From assembly GCA_026770585.1 (NCBI GenBank), contig MU646627.1, forward strand, positions 91,126 to 114,997: a stretch of 23,872 nucleotides of DNA, given 5' to 3'. Under the pieces are notes generated by a model. That model was not told the DNA's origin, ran no database searches, and was given only the letters and a program-made list of their open reading frames with translations. The DNA is from Baffinella frigidus. Lineage: Eukaryota > Cryptophyceae > Cryptomonadales > Baffinellaceae. Position numbers and translations under genes: made by a program. Below, one piece after another: positions 22,401-23,407 of this stretch; the first letter of the stretch is position 1; each line of letters opens with the position of its first letter.

Positions 22401-23407
22401 CCTGAACCCTAAACCCTAATATCTAATCTCTATACACCATGAACCCTACATGAGAAAGAGTTGAAGGAGACGGTGGAGGAGTTCCCTGAACCCTAAACCC
22501 TGAACCCTAAACCCCAAATTCCAAACCCTAAACTATATAGACCCTTAACGAGCAGGAGAAATAGTTGAAGGAGACGGAGGAGGGGTTCCTGGTTCATGTT
22601 GTTTTACCTAAACCCTAAACCCTAAACCCTAAACCCTAAACCCTAAACCGCCTCAAGGATCCTGCGGGATCCGTGTGGTAAACCCTTATCCCTAATCCCT
22701 AATCCCTAAACCCTAAACCCTAAACACTAAACCCTAAACCCTAAACCCTAAACGAGCAGGAGAAAGAGTTGAAGGAGACGGAGGAGGGGTTCAGGGGCGA
22801 GCTGGCGGCGATGACCTCGCGCCATGCGGAATCCACCGCCAGCATCATCGCCCTTCAAAAGGAGGTGTGTGCATCCGAGATCCAAAGTTGACGGGTGTGC
22901 ACCGCAAAGTCTGCATGTCAACTTAAGAGTAGGCCCCGAACCACCCGCCCTGGCCTCGGGTTTCGGGTGTAGGGTTAGGGGTGAGAGATTCAGGGCCGAG
23001 CTGGCGGCGATGACGTCGCACCGTGCGGAATCCACTGCCGAGATCATCACGCTCCAGAAAGAGGTACACGGGGCTGGTGTCAGGTGGTGTTTGGGTTTCG
23101 GGTGTCCAATAGTGCAGGGTGTAGGGTGTAGGGTGAAGGGTTCAGAGCCGAGCTGGATTCACTCACGTTAAATCATGAGGAATGCACTTCCTGGCGAGGA
23201 TCACCCTTCAGAAAGAGGTATGCATCCGTCCTAACCTGAGCCCCCCGAAACCCGAGACCCGAAACCCGAAACCCGAGACCCGAAACCCGGAAGCCGAAGC
23301 CCCAAGCCCTAAACACTAAACCCAAAACCCAAACCCAGGTGGACAAGGGGCTGGGGGACCTGGAGCGCAAGGCAGACAAGCTGAAAGTCAACCGCGCATC
23401 CGACCGC
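5380..23407 (+). CDS. Long multi-exon gene, unknown charged helical/coiled-coil protein (3' end outside window)
   Basis: I propose 28 exons in order: 5380-5535, 5574-5639, 5999-6082, 6403-6486 (donor unclear), 7400-7487, 8182-8304, 9101-9180, 9375-9494, 11077-11215, 12046-12150, 13025-13084, 13953-14009, 15177-15287, 15477-15521, 15699-15743 (GC donor), 16095-16176, 16471-16523, 17195-17271, 17756-17801, 18062-18126, 18829-18935, 20513-20610, 21060-21094, 21321-21365, 21613-21664, 22226-22279, 22760-22864, 23339-23407. Exon phases (0, 1 or 2) match from exon 5 to exon 28 without a stop, which is strong evidence for a real gene. The product (about 750 residues here) has a short polar N-terminus, helical stretches rich in E, K, R, Q, L and A, a basic Gly/Lys linker (exon 9), Ser/Pro-rich linkers (exons 15-22) and a second helical part (exons 23-28). 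It looks like a structural or scaffold coiled-coil protein. I recognise no family and see no catalytic motif, signal peptide or membrane segment. Confidence 0.7.
5574..5639 (+). CDS. Plus-strand gene, exon 2
   Basis: The 22 codons start EVIKNGFG and end GEEWWREQ, with acceptor CAACAG and donor GTTGTG. The preceding intron (5536-5573) is only 38 bases. Ending at GAGCAG rather than the GTGAGG at 5617 keeps phase 0 with exon 3. Confidence 0.65.
5640..5660 (+). repeat. Acceptor-side echo of exon 3 (first)
   Basis: GTTGTGGACTGGGACGGCTGA immediately follows exon 2 and repeats the first ~20 bases of exon 3 (GTTGCGGACTGGGACAGG), then breaks off in telomere-like repeat. Confidence 0.7.
5662..5998. 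repeat. Intron 2: CCCTAAA/CCCCAAA/CCCAAAA arrays
   Basis: Degenerate heptamers fill the intron, interrupted by a second acceptor-side echo of exon 3 at 5802-5840 (GTTGCGGACGGGGACAGGAT and about 20 further bases). Confidence 0.8.
5999..6082 (+). CDS. Plus-strand gene, exon 3
   Basis: The 28 codons read VADWDRIYWARMAKASPTLH then ICKALDKS. Acceptor is CACCAG and donor GTACGC, phase 0 at both ends. Two truncated upstream copies support its boundaries. Confidence 0.7.
6083..6402. repeat. Intron 3: TTTAGGG-orientation heptamers plus unique sequence
   Basis: From 6096 to 6184 the G-rich heptamer orientation appears (GGGTTTA, GGGGTTT). The rest, 6185-6402, is non-repetitive with no recognised feature. 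The GLGFR-type peptides encoded here are translations of the repeat. Confidence 0.7.
6403..6486 (+). CDS. Plus-strand gene, exon 4 (donor not identified)
   Basis: Acceptor CGCCTGCAG is followed by VLELLDHLAALSAWRSDAFR and ERILPLRH. The frame stays open past 6486 into low-complexity C-rich sequence, and there is no GT in the phase needed for exon 5. Echo copies downstream end CGGCAC TG|GTGAGT, so the ancestral donor was probably just after CGGCAC and has changed in this copy. Confidence 0.55.
6521..6626. mobile_element. CTAGCTCTG-family element, partial copy D
   Basis: Contains GACTATTCTCAAGTTGACATGC, GTACAAATTCGTTAAC, GAGCAGG and CTCACCAAAGTGGTGAG in the family order, lacking clear outer termini. 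It sits directly upstream of an exon 4 echo. Confidence 0.6.
6622..6670 (+). repeat. Echo of exon 4 (middle copy)
   Basis: Repeats CTCGGCCTGGCG..GACGCGTTTCGCG of exon 4 with mismatches and lacks the 5' part. It follows element copy D. Confidence 0.7.
6705..6845. mobile_element. CTAGCTCTG-family MITE-like element, copy E
   Basis: It starts CTAGCTCTGCCTCAGTCGGG and ends GGTGAGACCAACTAG. The interior keeps GACTATTCTCAAG and CTGTCAACTGTGGAGCGGG. It also sits directly upstream of an exon 4 echo, which suggests copies D and E were duplicated together with the exon segment. Confidence 0.75.
6846..6894 (+). repeat. Donor-side echo of exon 4 with intact GTGAGT
   Basis: Repeats CATCTCGCGGCGCTCTCTGCC, with an in-frame TGA in place of a Trp codon, and ends CGGCACTG|GTGAGT. 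This donor would give exactly the phase 2 needed for exon 5, but the stop prevents use of this copy in the proposed frame. Confidence 0.65.
7053..7095 (+). repeat. Acceptor-side echo of exon 5 (first)
   Basis: AAACAG followed by GCACTTCACGACGCTCTGGT and on to CAGCTCTGCC repeats the start of exon 5, then becomes heptamer repeat. Confidence 0.75.
7171..7230 (+). repeat. Acceptor-side echo of exon 5 (second)
   Basis: About 60 bases with few mismatches to the 5' part of exon 5, up to GCGGACCTG, then TTAGGGGTTAGGG. The acceptor-side truncation matches the first echo. Confidence 0.8.
7400..7487 (+). CDS. Plus-strand gene, exon 5
   Basis: One base plus 29 codons, HFTTLSVICSQLCRAKADLG and GNATKVVAQ, with acceptor GAACAG and donor GTGCTT. 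Two upstream partial copies mark the acceptor. Exit phase 0 matches exon 6. Confidence 0.65.
7488..8181. repeat. Intron 5: unique sequence then TTTAGGG heptamers
   Basis: Bases 7530-7800 are non-repetitive, with 'gatccaaaagtc' and 'cgtacacagg' each present twice. From about 7812 the G-rich heptamers dominate, and GTTTACGGTTTACGGTTTACGG shows the period of seven. An acceptor-side echo of exon 6 is at 8042-8062, preceded by a matching pre-acceptor stretch (CCCTCAG). Confidence 0.7.
8182..8304 (+). CDS. Plus-strand gene, exon 6
   Basis: The 41 codons begin VRALLIESQRDEDLVVSREL and end EEQIEKLTTQ, rich in E, Q, R and L with hydrophobic spacing suggesting a helix. Acceptor is CCCTCAG, donor GTTCAT, phase 0 both ends. 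Confidence 0.75.
8440..8499 (+). repeat. Donor-side echo of exon 6
   Basis: Repeats the 3' half of exon 6 (AAGCGGCGGAATGACCCCTC onward) to TATGCAG|GTG, with an in-frame TAG replacing a Gln/Glu codon. The 5' part is missing. Confidence 0.8.
8560..8820. other. AT-rich insert with tandem motif and palindrome
   Basis: The motif TCAAATTGAATGATTTCGCA occurs three times (about 8694, 8726, 8787). A 24-bp perfect palindrome spans 8760-8783. 'Ttgctatctt' and 'aagatagcaa' (about 8607 and 8664) form a further inverted pair. The block looks like an inserted element with unclear ends. Confidence 0.5.
8909..9054. mobile_element. ACACGGTGG-family MITE-like element, copy 1
   Basis: Terminal inverted repeats CCACACGGTGGTCTAC and GTAGCCCACCGTGTGG match at 15 of 16 positions over a 146-bp element. 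An internal direct repeat, TTTGGTCACGTTACCGCTAA, is present twice in tandem. A second copy is at 14383-14521. Confidence 0.8.
9101..9180 (+). CDS. Plus-strand gene, exon 7
   Basis: The 26 codons plus two bases read LQTTKTDFLTTRTARRWERL and VLILEI. The acceptor is taken at GAAGCGCAG (9099-9100) because that gives phase 0 with exon 6. The donor GTCCTT gives phase 2, matching exon 8. Confidence 0.6.
9183..9373. repeat. Intron 7: ACCAAAC/ACCACAC heptamers
   Basis: Seven-base units of CACCAAA, CACCACA and CGCCAAA fill the intron. An acceptor-side echo of exon 8 lies at 9268-9287 (GCAG then GTTCCTCGAGACGCGCGC). Confidence 0.75.
9375..9494 (+). CDS. Plus-strand gene, exon 8
   Basis: The frame reads FLETRGNKLKKSEEKYITRI, then KASTTLKGLLAGAQEETAV, ending with two bases before GTACGA. 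The three donor-side echoes downstream share the CAA|GT ending. Phase 2 entry and exit fit exons 7 and 9. Confidence 0.7.
9520..9665. mobile_element. MITE-like element with ~30-bp terminal inverted repeats
   Basis: The outer ends CCTGAATAGATTTAATT and AATTAAATCTATTCAGG are complementary, and the repeat continues inward to GGGAATGTCC/GGACAGTTCCC. It contains a tandem CTTTTAGGGCTTTAAAA-like unit. It lies 25 bases after the exon 8 donor and has no ORF. Confidence 0.85.
9677..9766. mobile_element. GTTGACTAATCC-family element
   Basis: The ends (ACTGTTCACTAACCC and GGATTAGTCAACTG) are roughly inverted. Inside are two TTTGTACC-containing units, each followed by a purine-rich stretch. Related sequences occur at about 10065-10150, 10842-10890 and 15995-16083. 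Confidence 0.5.
9769..9848 (+). repeat. Donor-side echo of exon 8 (first)
   Basis: CAAGGCCTC..AAGGGGCTGCTCGCGGGTGCCCAGGAGGAGAC..GTCAA|GT repeats the 3' two-thirds of exon 8 with a small indel that breaks the frame. Confidence 0.8.
9852..10047. mobile_element. Foldback element with ~50-bp terminal inverted repeats
   Basis: The arms (about 9852-9911 and 9988-10047) are near-perfect reverse complements, running from ATAGTT through CGCCTTCGCGAAGCAATA and GGCTCCAAGCCC to GTACAAATTTTGTA. The interior holds a second, nested inverted pair (GGACACGAC../..ATCGTGTCC). It begins directly at the end of an exon 8 echo. Confidence 0.9.
10154..10207 (+). repeat. Donor-side echo of exon 8 (second)
   Basis: ATCAAGGTCTCGACTACGCTC to GCCAA|GTATCC repeats the 3' part of exon 8, diverged in the middle. 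It is preceded by GTTGACTAATCC-family sequence like that before the first echo. A third short remnant (GCCCAGGAGGAGACATCAG) is at 10787-10805. Confidence 0.7.
10208..10295. repeat. (CCACACA)n array, left of the gap
   Basis: Period-7 array of CCACACA with occasional CCCCACA. It continues on the other side of the gap at 10380-10470, where the unit shifts to CCCCACA. Confidence 0.9.
10296..10379. other. Assembly gap (84 N)
   Basis: Run of N inside the CCACACA array. The true array length is unknown, and open frames drawn across it are meaningless. Confidence 0.99.
10480..10970. other. Intron 8, right part: mostly unassigned
   Basis: Contains GAGCCCGAGGTCGAGCA twice (about 10588 and 10769), a short G-rich heptamer patch (10728-10765), the exon 8 remnant at 10787-10805, and a GTTGACTAACCC-family fragment near 10847. 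No gene is supported. Confidence 0.5.
10971..11033 (+). repeat. Acceptor-side echo of exon 9
   Basis: After TAGGCAG, GGAAGAAGGCGCCGAAGACACC and so on repeat the basic Gly/Lys first half of exon 9 and then stop at GGGCCGCATG. Confidence 0.7.
11077..11215 (+). CDS. Plus-strand gene, exon 9 (basic linker then helix)
   Basis: One base and 46 codons: a KGGGGKGGKGRGKTPKGK basic segment, then AGIPKTAMTMIKNEADRLEG ending REAA before GTAACA. Entry phase 2 and exit phase 0 fit exons 8 and 10. The G-run at 11081-11091 is a likely spot for sequencing or slippage errors. Confidence 0.7.
11335..11443 (+). repeat. Donor-side echo of exon 9 with an inverted duplication
   Basis: Repeats the 3' two-thirds of exon 9 up to GAGGCTGCCGCG. 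In place of the ATGACCATGATCAAG segment it carries a 30-bp perfect palindrome (11374-11403), and the first arm creates a stop. Confidence 0.8.
11457..12045. repeat. Intron 9, 3' part: heptamers and two exon 10 echoes
   Basis: CCCTAAA/CCCTGAA repeats are broken by acceptor-side echoes of exon 10 at 11694-11742 and 11855-11903. Both are preceded by a shared intronic segment (GCAAATGTC..TTCGTTCAGGTTATGT). The duplicated unit is therefore intron plus exon start. Confidence 0.8.
12046..12150 (+). CDS. Plus-strand gene, exon 10
   Basis: The 35 codons read VLKQEERVMSQRDALRAAAA then DFEAEKDDILAEHQE. This is a strongly helical, heptad-like segment. Acceptor TTTTTTCCTCAG is good, donor GTGCTT, phase 0 at both ends. 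Truncated copies flank it on both sides. Confidence 0.8.
12274..12329 (+). repeat. Donor-side echo of exon 10
   Basis: GCGGCTGCGGATTTCGAGGC through ATTCAGAG|GTGAGA repeats the 3' half of exon 10. A shorter one is at 12402-12426 (GAGATTCTGGCTGAGAGCCT..GAG|GTGAGG). Confidence 0.85.
12530..12865. repeat. Tandem array of GTTGACGATGCTGG units with exon 11 echoes
   Basis: The unit is a hairpin-forming GTTGACGATGCTGGTACTG..TGTCAAC segment, then GGCGG.AG and the start of exon 11. Acceptor-side echoes of exon 11 are at 12577-12610, 12680-12715 and 12810-12863. The last is almost full length, losing only the final codons. Confidence 0.8.
12866..12981. repeat. Tandem repeat TTTGTCAACTTAGGCCCGCA
   Basis: About six copies, some truncated, of a ~21-bp unit containing GTCAAC. 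The unit joins the third exon 11 echo to the next GTTGACGATG unit, so it probably expanded from part of it. Confidence 0.85.
13025..13084 (+). CDS. Plus-strand gene, exon 11
   Basis: The 20 codons read VLRMQEEQETLAARLDKRSK, helical. Acceptor GGCGGCAG, donor GTCTCC, phase 0 at both ends. Confidence 0.75.
13217..13239 (+). repeat. Donor-side echo of exon 11 (first)
   Basis: Exact copy of the last 23 bases of exon 11 (CGCCTCGACAAGCGCAGCAAG) followed by GTTCCC. A second is at 13321-13345, and a weaker match is near 13540. Confidence 0.85.
13552..13870. other. Intron 11, non-repetitive stretch
   Basis: No heptamers and no recognised element here except an acceptor-side echo of exon 12 at 13757-13793 (CCCGCGCTCGACATCAG then GGTGTGGAG). 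An 89-codon plus-strand frame across 13601-13870 has no splice support and is not called. Confidence 0.5.
13953..14009 (+). CDS. Plus-strand gene, exon 12
   Basis: The 19 codons are DVEEKLRRGEDRLKTQRTQ, highly charged helix. Acceptor CGACATCAG, donor GTCCCA, phase 0 at both ends. Confidence 0.75.
14044..14254. mobile_element. CTAGCTCTG-family sequence, copy F, split by an exon 12 echo
   Basis: 14044-14084 starts CTAGCTCTGTCGCTGTCTGG and ends TTTGTACC. 14150-14254 resumes with GTCTTTTTGGTCTTACCAAT, CTCCAAAGCTGACGG and TGTCAACTTAAGAATAGTC. Between them lies a donor-side exon 12 echo (14093-14144), so element and exon copy were duplicated or rearranged together. Confidence 0.6.
14093..14144 (+). 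repeat. Donor-side echo of exon 12 (first)
   Basis: GAAAAGCTCCGCCGCGGAGA through CGATCCCAG|GTC. The reading frame stays open, so this could be an extra exon by chance, but its 5' end lacks a good acceptor. Confidence 0.75.
14274..14323 (+). repeat. Donor-side echo of exon 12 (second)
   Basis: CGAAAAAGCACCGCCGCGAAG through GCGGTCGCAC|GTTTCGG repeats exon 12, 5' end missing. Confidence 0.75.
14383..14521. mobile_element. ACACGGTGG-family MITE-like element, copy 2
   Basis: The right end GTAGTCCACCGTGTGG is intact and the left end CCATATAGTGGACTAC is partly degraded. The inner CTCAAAAGTCAACTTGCCCC and GGTCACG segments align with copy 1 (8909-9054). A lone end (CCACACGGTGGGCTTC) is at 19929-19944. 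Confidence 0.75.
14580..14919. other. Intron 12: unique sequence and CCTAATTAAAT-rich tract
   Basis: GTTGGAACCATTT occurs twice near 14637 and 14670. 14713-14757 resembles part of exon 13. From 14780 the intron is AT-rich with repeated CCTAATT(A/G)AAT motifs, of different composition from the heptamer introns. Confidence 0.55.
14920..15000 (+). repeat. Acceptor-side echo of exon 13
   Basis: GAGCCTCGTATTCCAG then GTGGAGGGAATGATTCTCGT through GGGCTCGAGATCCG repeats the first 25 codons of exon 13 in an open frame, lacking the final ~11 codons and donor. The upstream AT-rich intron is duplicated with it, since both end CCTCGTATT(C/G)CAG. Confidence 0.85.
15177..15287 (+). CDS. Plus-strand gene, exon 13
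   Basis: The 37 codons start VEGKIPVLEALKESIQDRMV and end LSILHTFAEHQ. Acceptor CGTATTGCAG, donor GTGGCC, phase 0 at both ends. Confidence 0.75.
15295..15476. repeat. Intron 13: degenerate CCCTAAA heptamers
   Basis: The intron is almost entirely 7-base units with point variants, running directly to the acceptor AAACCAG. Confidence 0.85.
15477..15521 (+). CDS. Plus-strand gene, exon 14
   Basis: The 15 codons are AAPVAKMAKEALEFA, with phase 0 at both ends and donor GTAAAC (the donor also starts the following CCCTAAA array). Confidence 0.6.
15522..15698. repeat. Intron 14: longest perfect CCCTAAA array
   Basis: About ten consecutive perfect CCCTAAA units (about 15536-15600) pass into CCCCAAA units and then degenerate copies. 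The intron consists of little else. Confidence 0.95.
15699..15743 (+). CDS. Plus-strand gene, candidate exon 15 (GC donor)
   Basis: The 15 codons are VASGVAAPISPEQWQ after acceptor AACCAG. The only phase-compatible end is CAG|GCGCGC, which would need a GC-AG intron. Exons 14 and 16 are also phase-compatible without it, so it may be a cassette exon or a relic. Confidence 0.4.
15938..15985 (+). repeat. Acceptor-side echo of exon 16
   Basis: GAAGCAG then GCGGTGGGAATGGCATCG and GGAGCCGGGCCC repeat the first half of exon 16, then diverge. Confidence 0.8.
15995..16083. mobile_element. GTTGACTAATCC-family element, second copy
   Basis: It starts CAGTTGACTAATCC and ends GGATTACTCAAGG, with two GGTAC-containing inner motifs like 9677-9766. 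Its end lies 11 bases before the exon 16 acceptor. Confidence 0.5.
16095..16176 (+). CDS. Plus-strand gene, exon 16
   Basis: The 27 codons plus one base read AAGMASTPGAGPGGVASMKS and PGASGQL, a flexible Gly/Ser/Ala/Pro linker. Acceptor TTTGCAG, donor CTAG|GTTTCA, exit phase 1 matching exon 17. Confidence 0.6.
16185..16470. repeat. Intron 16: successive CCCTCAA, CCCGAAA and CCGAAAA arrays
   Basis: This is the clearest example of unit switching within one intron. CCCTCAA copies (16196-16260) pass to CCATCAA, then CCCGAAA (16340-16390), then CCGAAAA (16430-16465). All keep period seven. Confidence 0.9.
16471..16523 (+). CDS. Plus-strand gene, exon 17
   Basis: Two bases plus 17 codons, LAELLDRASGLESEERK, helical. 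Entry phase 1, exit phase 0, donor GTCTAA. Confidence 0.65.
16524..17194. repeat. Intron 17: mixed heptamers, (CATAAAA)n and (CCCCAAA)n
   Basis: Includes CATAAAA units (16945-16990) and about six CCCCAAA units (17031-17075). An acceptor-side echo of exon 18 is at 16884-16919 (ACAG then GCACTCATGGACGCGCTGCG). Confidence 0.85.
17195..17271 (+). CDS. Plus-strand gene, exon 18
   Basis: The 25 codons plus two bases read ALVDALRQMDPERRGVGTED then TDRVV. Acceptor CCCCAG, donor GTACAC, exit phase 2. Confidence 0.65.
17272..17755. repeat. Intron 18: heptamers and a repeated AT-rich segment
   Basis: A segment ATAAACAATACATTCAACCC or close variant, following CCAAAC.AT.AA.GA.AA, occurs three to four times (about 17405-17440, 17478-17505, 17545-17575, 17685-17715) among CCCCAAA/CCACAAA units. 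This suggests a larger tandem unit of about 70-130 bases. Confidence 0.75.
17756..17801 (+). CDS. Plus-strand gene, exon 19
   Basis: One base plus 15 codons, RGAADGGDEMGPAQQ. Entry phase 2 and exit phase 0 are both compatible. Acceptor AACCAG, donor GTGGAT. Short, so mainly supported by phase. Confidence 0.5.
17802..18061. repeat. Intron 19: CCCTAAA and CCCCAAA arrays
   Basis: Contains about eight consecutive CCCTAAA units at roughly 17936-17990 flanked by CCCCAAA units. Confidence 0.9.
18062..18126 (+). CDS. Plus-strand gene, exon 20
   Basis: The 21 codons plus two bases read ALMRGGKSPSQNMSPALRKS and I. This is a Ser/Pro-rich basic linker. Acceptor AACACAG, donor GTATGC, exit phase 2. Confidence 0.65.
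18127..18828. repeat. Intron 20: echoes, heptamers and a MITE-like element
   Basis: A donor-side echo of exon 20 at 18154-18169 carries about 30 bases of the following intron (CCTACGCCC, then ATCACGAA or GTTTACGAA). CCCTAAA units fill 18240-18375. An acceptor-side echo of exon 21 is at 18390-18433 (encoding PERTEPR against PERSESP). The element 18487-18617 and a pure CCCTAAA/CCCTTAA run (18715-18810) follow. Confidence 0.75.
18487..18617. mobile_element. TCGGAACA-family MITE-like element, copy 1
   Basis: The terminal inverted repeats TCGGAACA..AATCTGTCC and GGACAGATT..TGTTCCGA bound 131 bp. The inside has GTAAGATAGCA, AAAATAGCATATACACCCTT and CCTAAGATAGCGGG. Copy 2 at 20637-20767 has the same length and similar flanks (AATCTCATC before, TAAATC after). 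Confidence 0.85.
18829..18935 (+). CDS. Plus-strand gene, exon 21
   Basis: One base, 35 codons and one base: AVEGQPKIPERSESPFAKRL then TSNLDSPNISPKATS, a Ser/Pro-rich linker with possible SP phosphorylation sites. The acceptor CTTCTTCCTACCTACAG is one of the best in the gene. Donor GTCAGT. Confidence 0.7.
18957..19121. mobile_element. Foldback element with ~60-bp terminal inverted repeats
   Basis: The arms 18957-19017 and 19061-19121 pair almost throughout (ATAGGCTAACGTCC.../...GGACGTTAGCCTAT, with CCTACGGTATTGCCTAC inside). It starts 22 bases after the exon 21 donor. Confidence 0.9.
19196..19337. mobile_element. MITE-like element with GAGGCCACGCAAT ends
   Basis: Perfect 13-bp terminal inverted repeats (19196-19208, 19325-19337) bound 142 bp of AT-rich sequence with a T8 run. 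No second copy is seen in the window. Confidence 0.75.
19338..19582. other. Intron 21, unassigned stretch
   Basis: No heptamers, gene or full element are seen. The motif GGTACAAAT near 19434 is shared with several elements. Confidence 0.4.
19583..19716. mobile_element. MITE-like element with ~35-bp terminal inverted repeats
   Basis: TAGAGCGGTTT..CATCTGTTGGCCAC and GTGGCCAACAGATG..AACCGCTCTA enclose 134 bp. The interior holds ACGTTGATCATGTT. Plus-strand frames of 90-96 codons across it lack splice or family support. Confidence 0.85.
19929..20079. other. Single ACACGGTGG-family end and unassigned sequence
   Basis: 19929-19944 is one terminus of the family at 8909 and 14383. No opposite end is found. 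The rest of the stretch has no recognised feature. Confidence 0.45.
20080..20238. mobile_element. MITE-like element with ~33-bp imperfect inverted repeats
   Basis: The left arm TAATTAAATCTTGGAACATA..CAGTTGC pairs with the right arm GCAACTGATTCAGTT..TCTAGATTAAATTGA. The interior contains inverted TTTGCTATCG/ATAGCAACG. Confidence 0.7.
20255..20512. repeat. Intron 21, 3' part: CCCTAAA heptamers to the acceptor
   Basis: Dense heptamers, with a short GC-rich segment at 20402-20448 that may be a decayed acceptor-side echo of exon 22. Confidence 0.8.
20513..20610 (+). CDS. Plus-strand gene, exon 22
   Basis: Two bases plus 32 codons: GGSELGLISRSGSTEEGAPA then QGRRRVRKGDDP. This frame was chosen because entry phase 1 and exit phase 0 (donor CCA|GTACAG) fit exons 21 and 23. 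The other frames do not fit. Confidence 0.65.
20637..20767. mobile_element. TCGGAACA-family MITE-like element, copy 2
   Basis: This is 131 bp, the same length as copy 1 (18487-18617) with scattered substitutions and the same terminal repeats. It lies 27 bases after the exon 22 donor and 19 bases before the next element. Confidence 0.85.
20787..20932. mobile_element. MITE-like element with perfect 17-bp inverted termini
   Basis: CCCTCCGAAGTGGACCA (20787-20803) and its exact complement (20916-20932) bound 146 bp. Sub-terminal hairpin-forming sequence lies around GCCGGTTCGAATTCGGC. Confidence 0.9.
20941..20990 (+). repeat. Donor-side echo of exon 22
   Basis: GAACGCCGGCTGGGAGGCGG..GGGTGCGCATGGGCAACGAT, then A.A|GTT, repeats the 3' third of exon 22. 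Confidence 0.7.
21060..21094 (+). CDS. Plus-strand gene, exon 23
   Basis: The 11 codons plus two bases read ETGKLRAELEE. Acceptor GGAACAG, donor GTAAAC. Start of the second helical region. Confidence 0.6.
21095..21320. repeat. Intron 23: CCCTAAA heptamers with variants
   Basis: Contains small tandem runs of CCCCAAACATTAAA and ACCATGA units. All of it is heptamer-based. Confidence 0.85.
21321..21365 (+). CDS. Plus-strand gene, exon 24
   Basis: One base, 14 codons and two bases: RLDLEAREDQIERQ. Acceptor AAAGCAG, donor GTCCGA, phase 2 in and out. Confidence 0.65.
21435..21460 (+). repeat. Acceptor-side echo of exon 25
   Basis: AGACAGATAAGCGGACGAGCGGGAGAG resembles the acceptor and first bases of exon 25, then passes into heptamers. 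Confidence 0.6.
21613..21664 (+). CDS. Plus-strand gene, exon 25
   Basis: One base plus 17 codons, EADERESQQRELAILKK. Acceptor GCGAACAG, donor GTCATC. Entry phase 2, exit phase 0. Confidence 0.65.
21687..21904. mobile_element. Large foldback element carrying a splice-junction copy in its loop
   Basis: The arms of about 100 bases (21687-21788 and 21803-21904) are near-complementary, including GGTGTATTTTTTTAAGGCGC / GCGACTTCAAAAAATACACC and CCCGAGTCCTATGCG / CGCATAGGACTCGGG. The loop contains AAGAAGGTCATGAGCCC, a copy of the exon 25 end and donor (AAGAAGGTCATCAGCCC) found 20 bases before the element. Confidence 0.85.
21901..21930 (+). repeat. Donor-side echo of exon 25 (first)
   Basis: ACAAAGAGAGCTGGCGGTCC and TCAAAAAT follow the foldback directly. 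A second echo at 22040-22070 (AGCAAAGAGAGGTGGCGACC..AAAAAG|GTCATG) keeps the donor. Confidence 0.8.
21931..22225. repeat. Intron 25, 3' part: CCCTAAA, CCCCAAA heptamers
   Basis: Heptamers occupy the stretch on both sides of the 22040-22070 echo and run to the exon 26 acceptor. Confidence 0.8.
22226..22279 (+). CDS. Plus-strand gene, exon 26
   Basis: The 18 codons are ERQIAVHEAEFHHKSRAQ. Acceptor CTCAACAG, donor GTTCGA, phase 0 at both ends. Confidence 0.65.
22280..22759. repeat. Intron 26: CCCTAAA arrays with two exon 27 echoes
   Basis: Clean CCCTAAA arrays (22300-22340, 22610-22650, 22705-22755) alternate with acceptor-side echoes of exon 27 at 22452-22487 and 22556-22590. The second has AAATAG in place of AAAGAG. 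Confidence 0.85.
22760..22864 (+). CDS. Plus-strand gene, exon 27
   Basis: The 35 codons read EKELKETEEGFRGELAAMTS then RHAESTASIIALQKE, helical. Acceptor CGAGCAG, donor GTGTGT, phase 0 at both ends. Two echoes lie on each side. Confidence 0.75.
22884..22937. repeat. CTAGCTCTG-family core fragment, copy G
   Basis: CCAAAGTTGACGGGTGTGCACC..GCATGTCAACTTAAGAGTAGGCC matches only the GTTGAC-GTCAAC core of the family. Confidence 0.65.
22990..23063 (+). repeat. Donor-side echo of exon 27 (first)
   Basis: Encodes FRAELAAMTSHRAESTAEII and TLQKE before GTACAC, open throughout. Its only nearby AG would give a phase that does not fit exon 27 or 28, so it is taken as an echo rather than an exon. Confidence 0.7.
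23141..23217 (+). repeat. Donor-side echo of exon 27 (second)
   Basis: TTCAGAGCCGAGCTGGATTC through CAGAAAGAG|GTATGC, more diverged than the first. Confidence 0.7.
23230..23338. repeat. Intron 27, 3' part: CCCGAAA/CCCGAGA heptamers
   Basis: CCCGAAA units predominate, changing to CCCAAAA next to the acceptor. Confidence 0.85.
23339..23407 (+). CDS. Plus-strand gene, exon 28 (last in window)
   Basis: The 23 codons read VDKGLGDLERKADKLKVNRA and SDR. Acceptor AACCCAG, donor GTACCC, phase 0 at both ends. The gene is expected to continue past the window. Confidence 0.65.

Noticed and set aside
22990-23063. Second copy of exon 27 as a true tandem exon
   Set aside because: The frame is open, but the only nearby acceptor gives a phase that does not join exon 27 or exon 28, and a third, decayed copy follows. 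It fits the echo pattern better.
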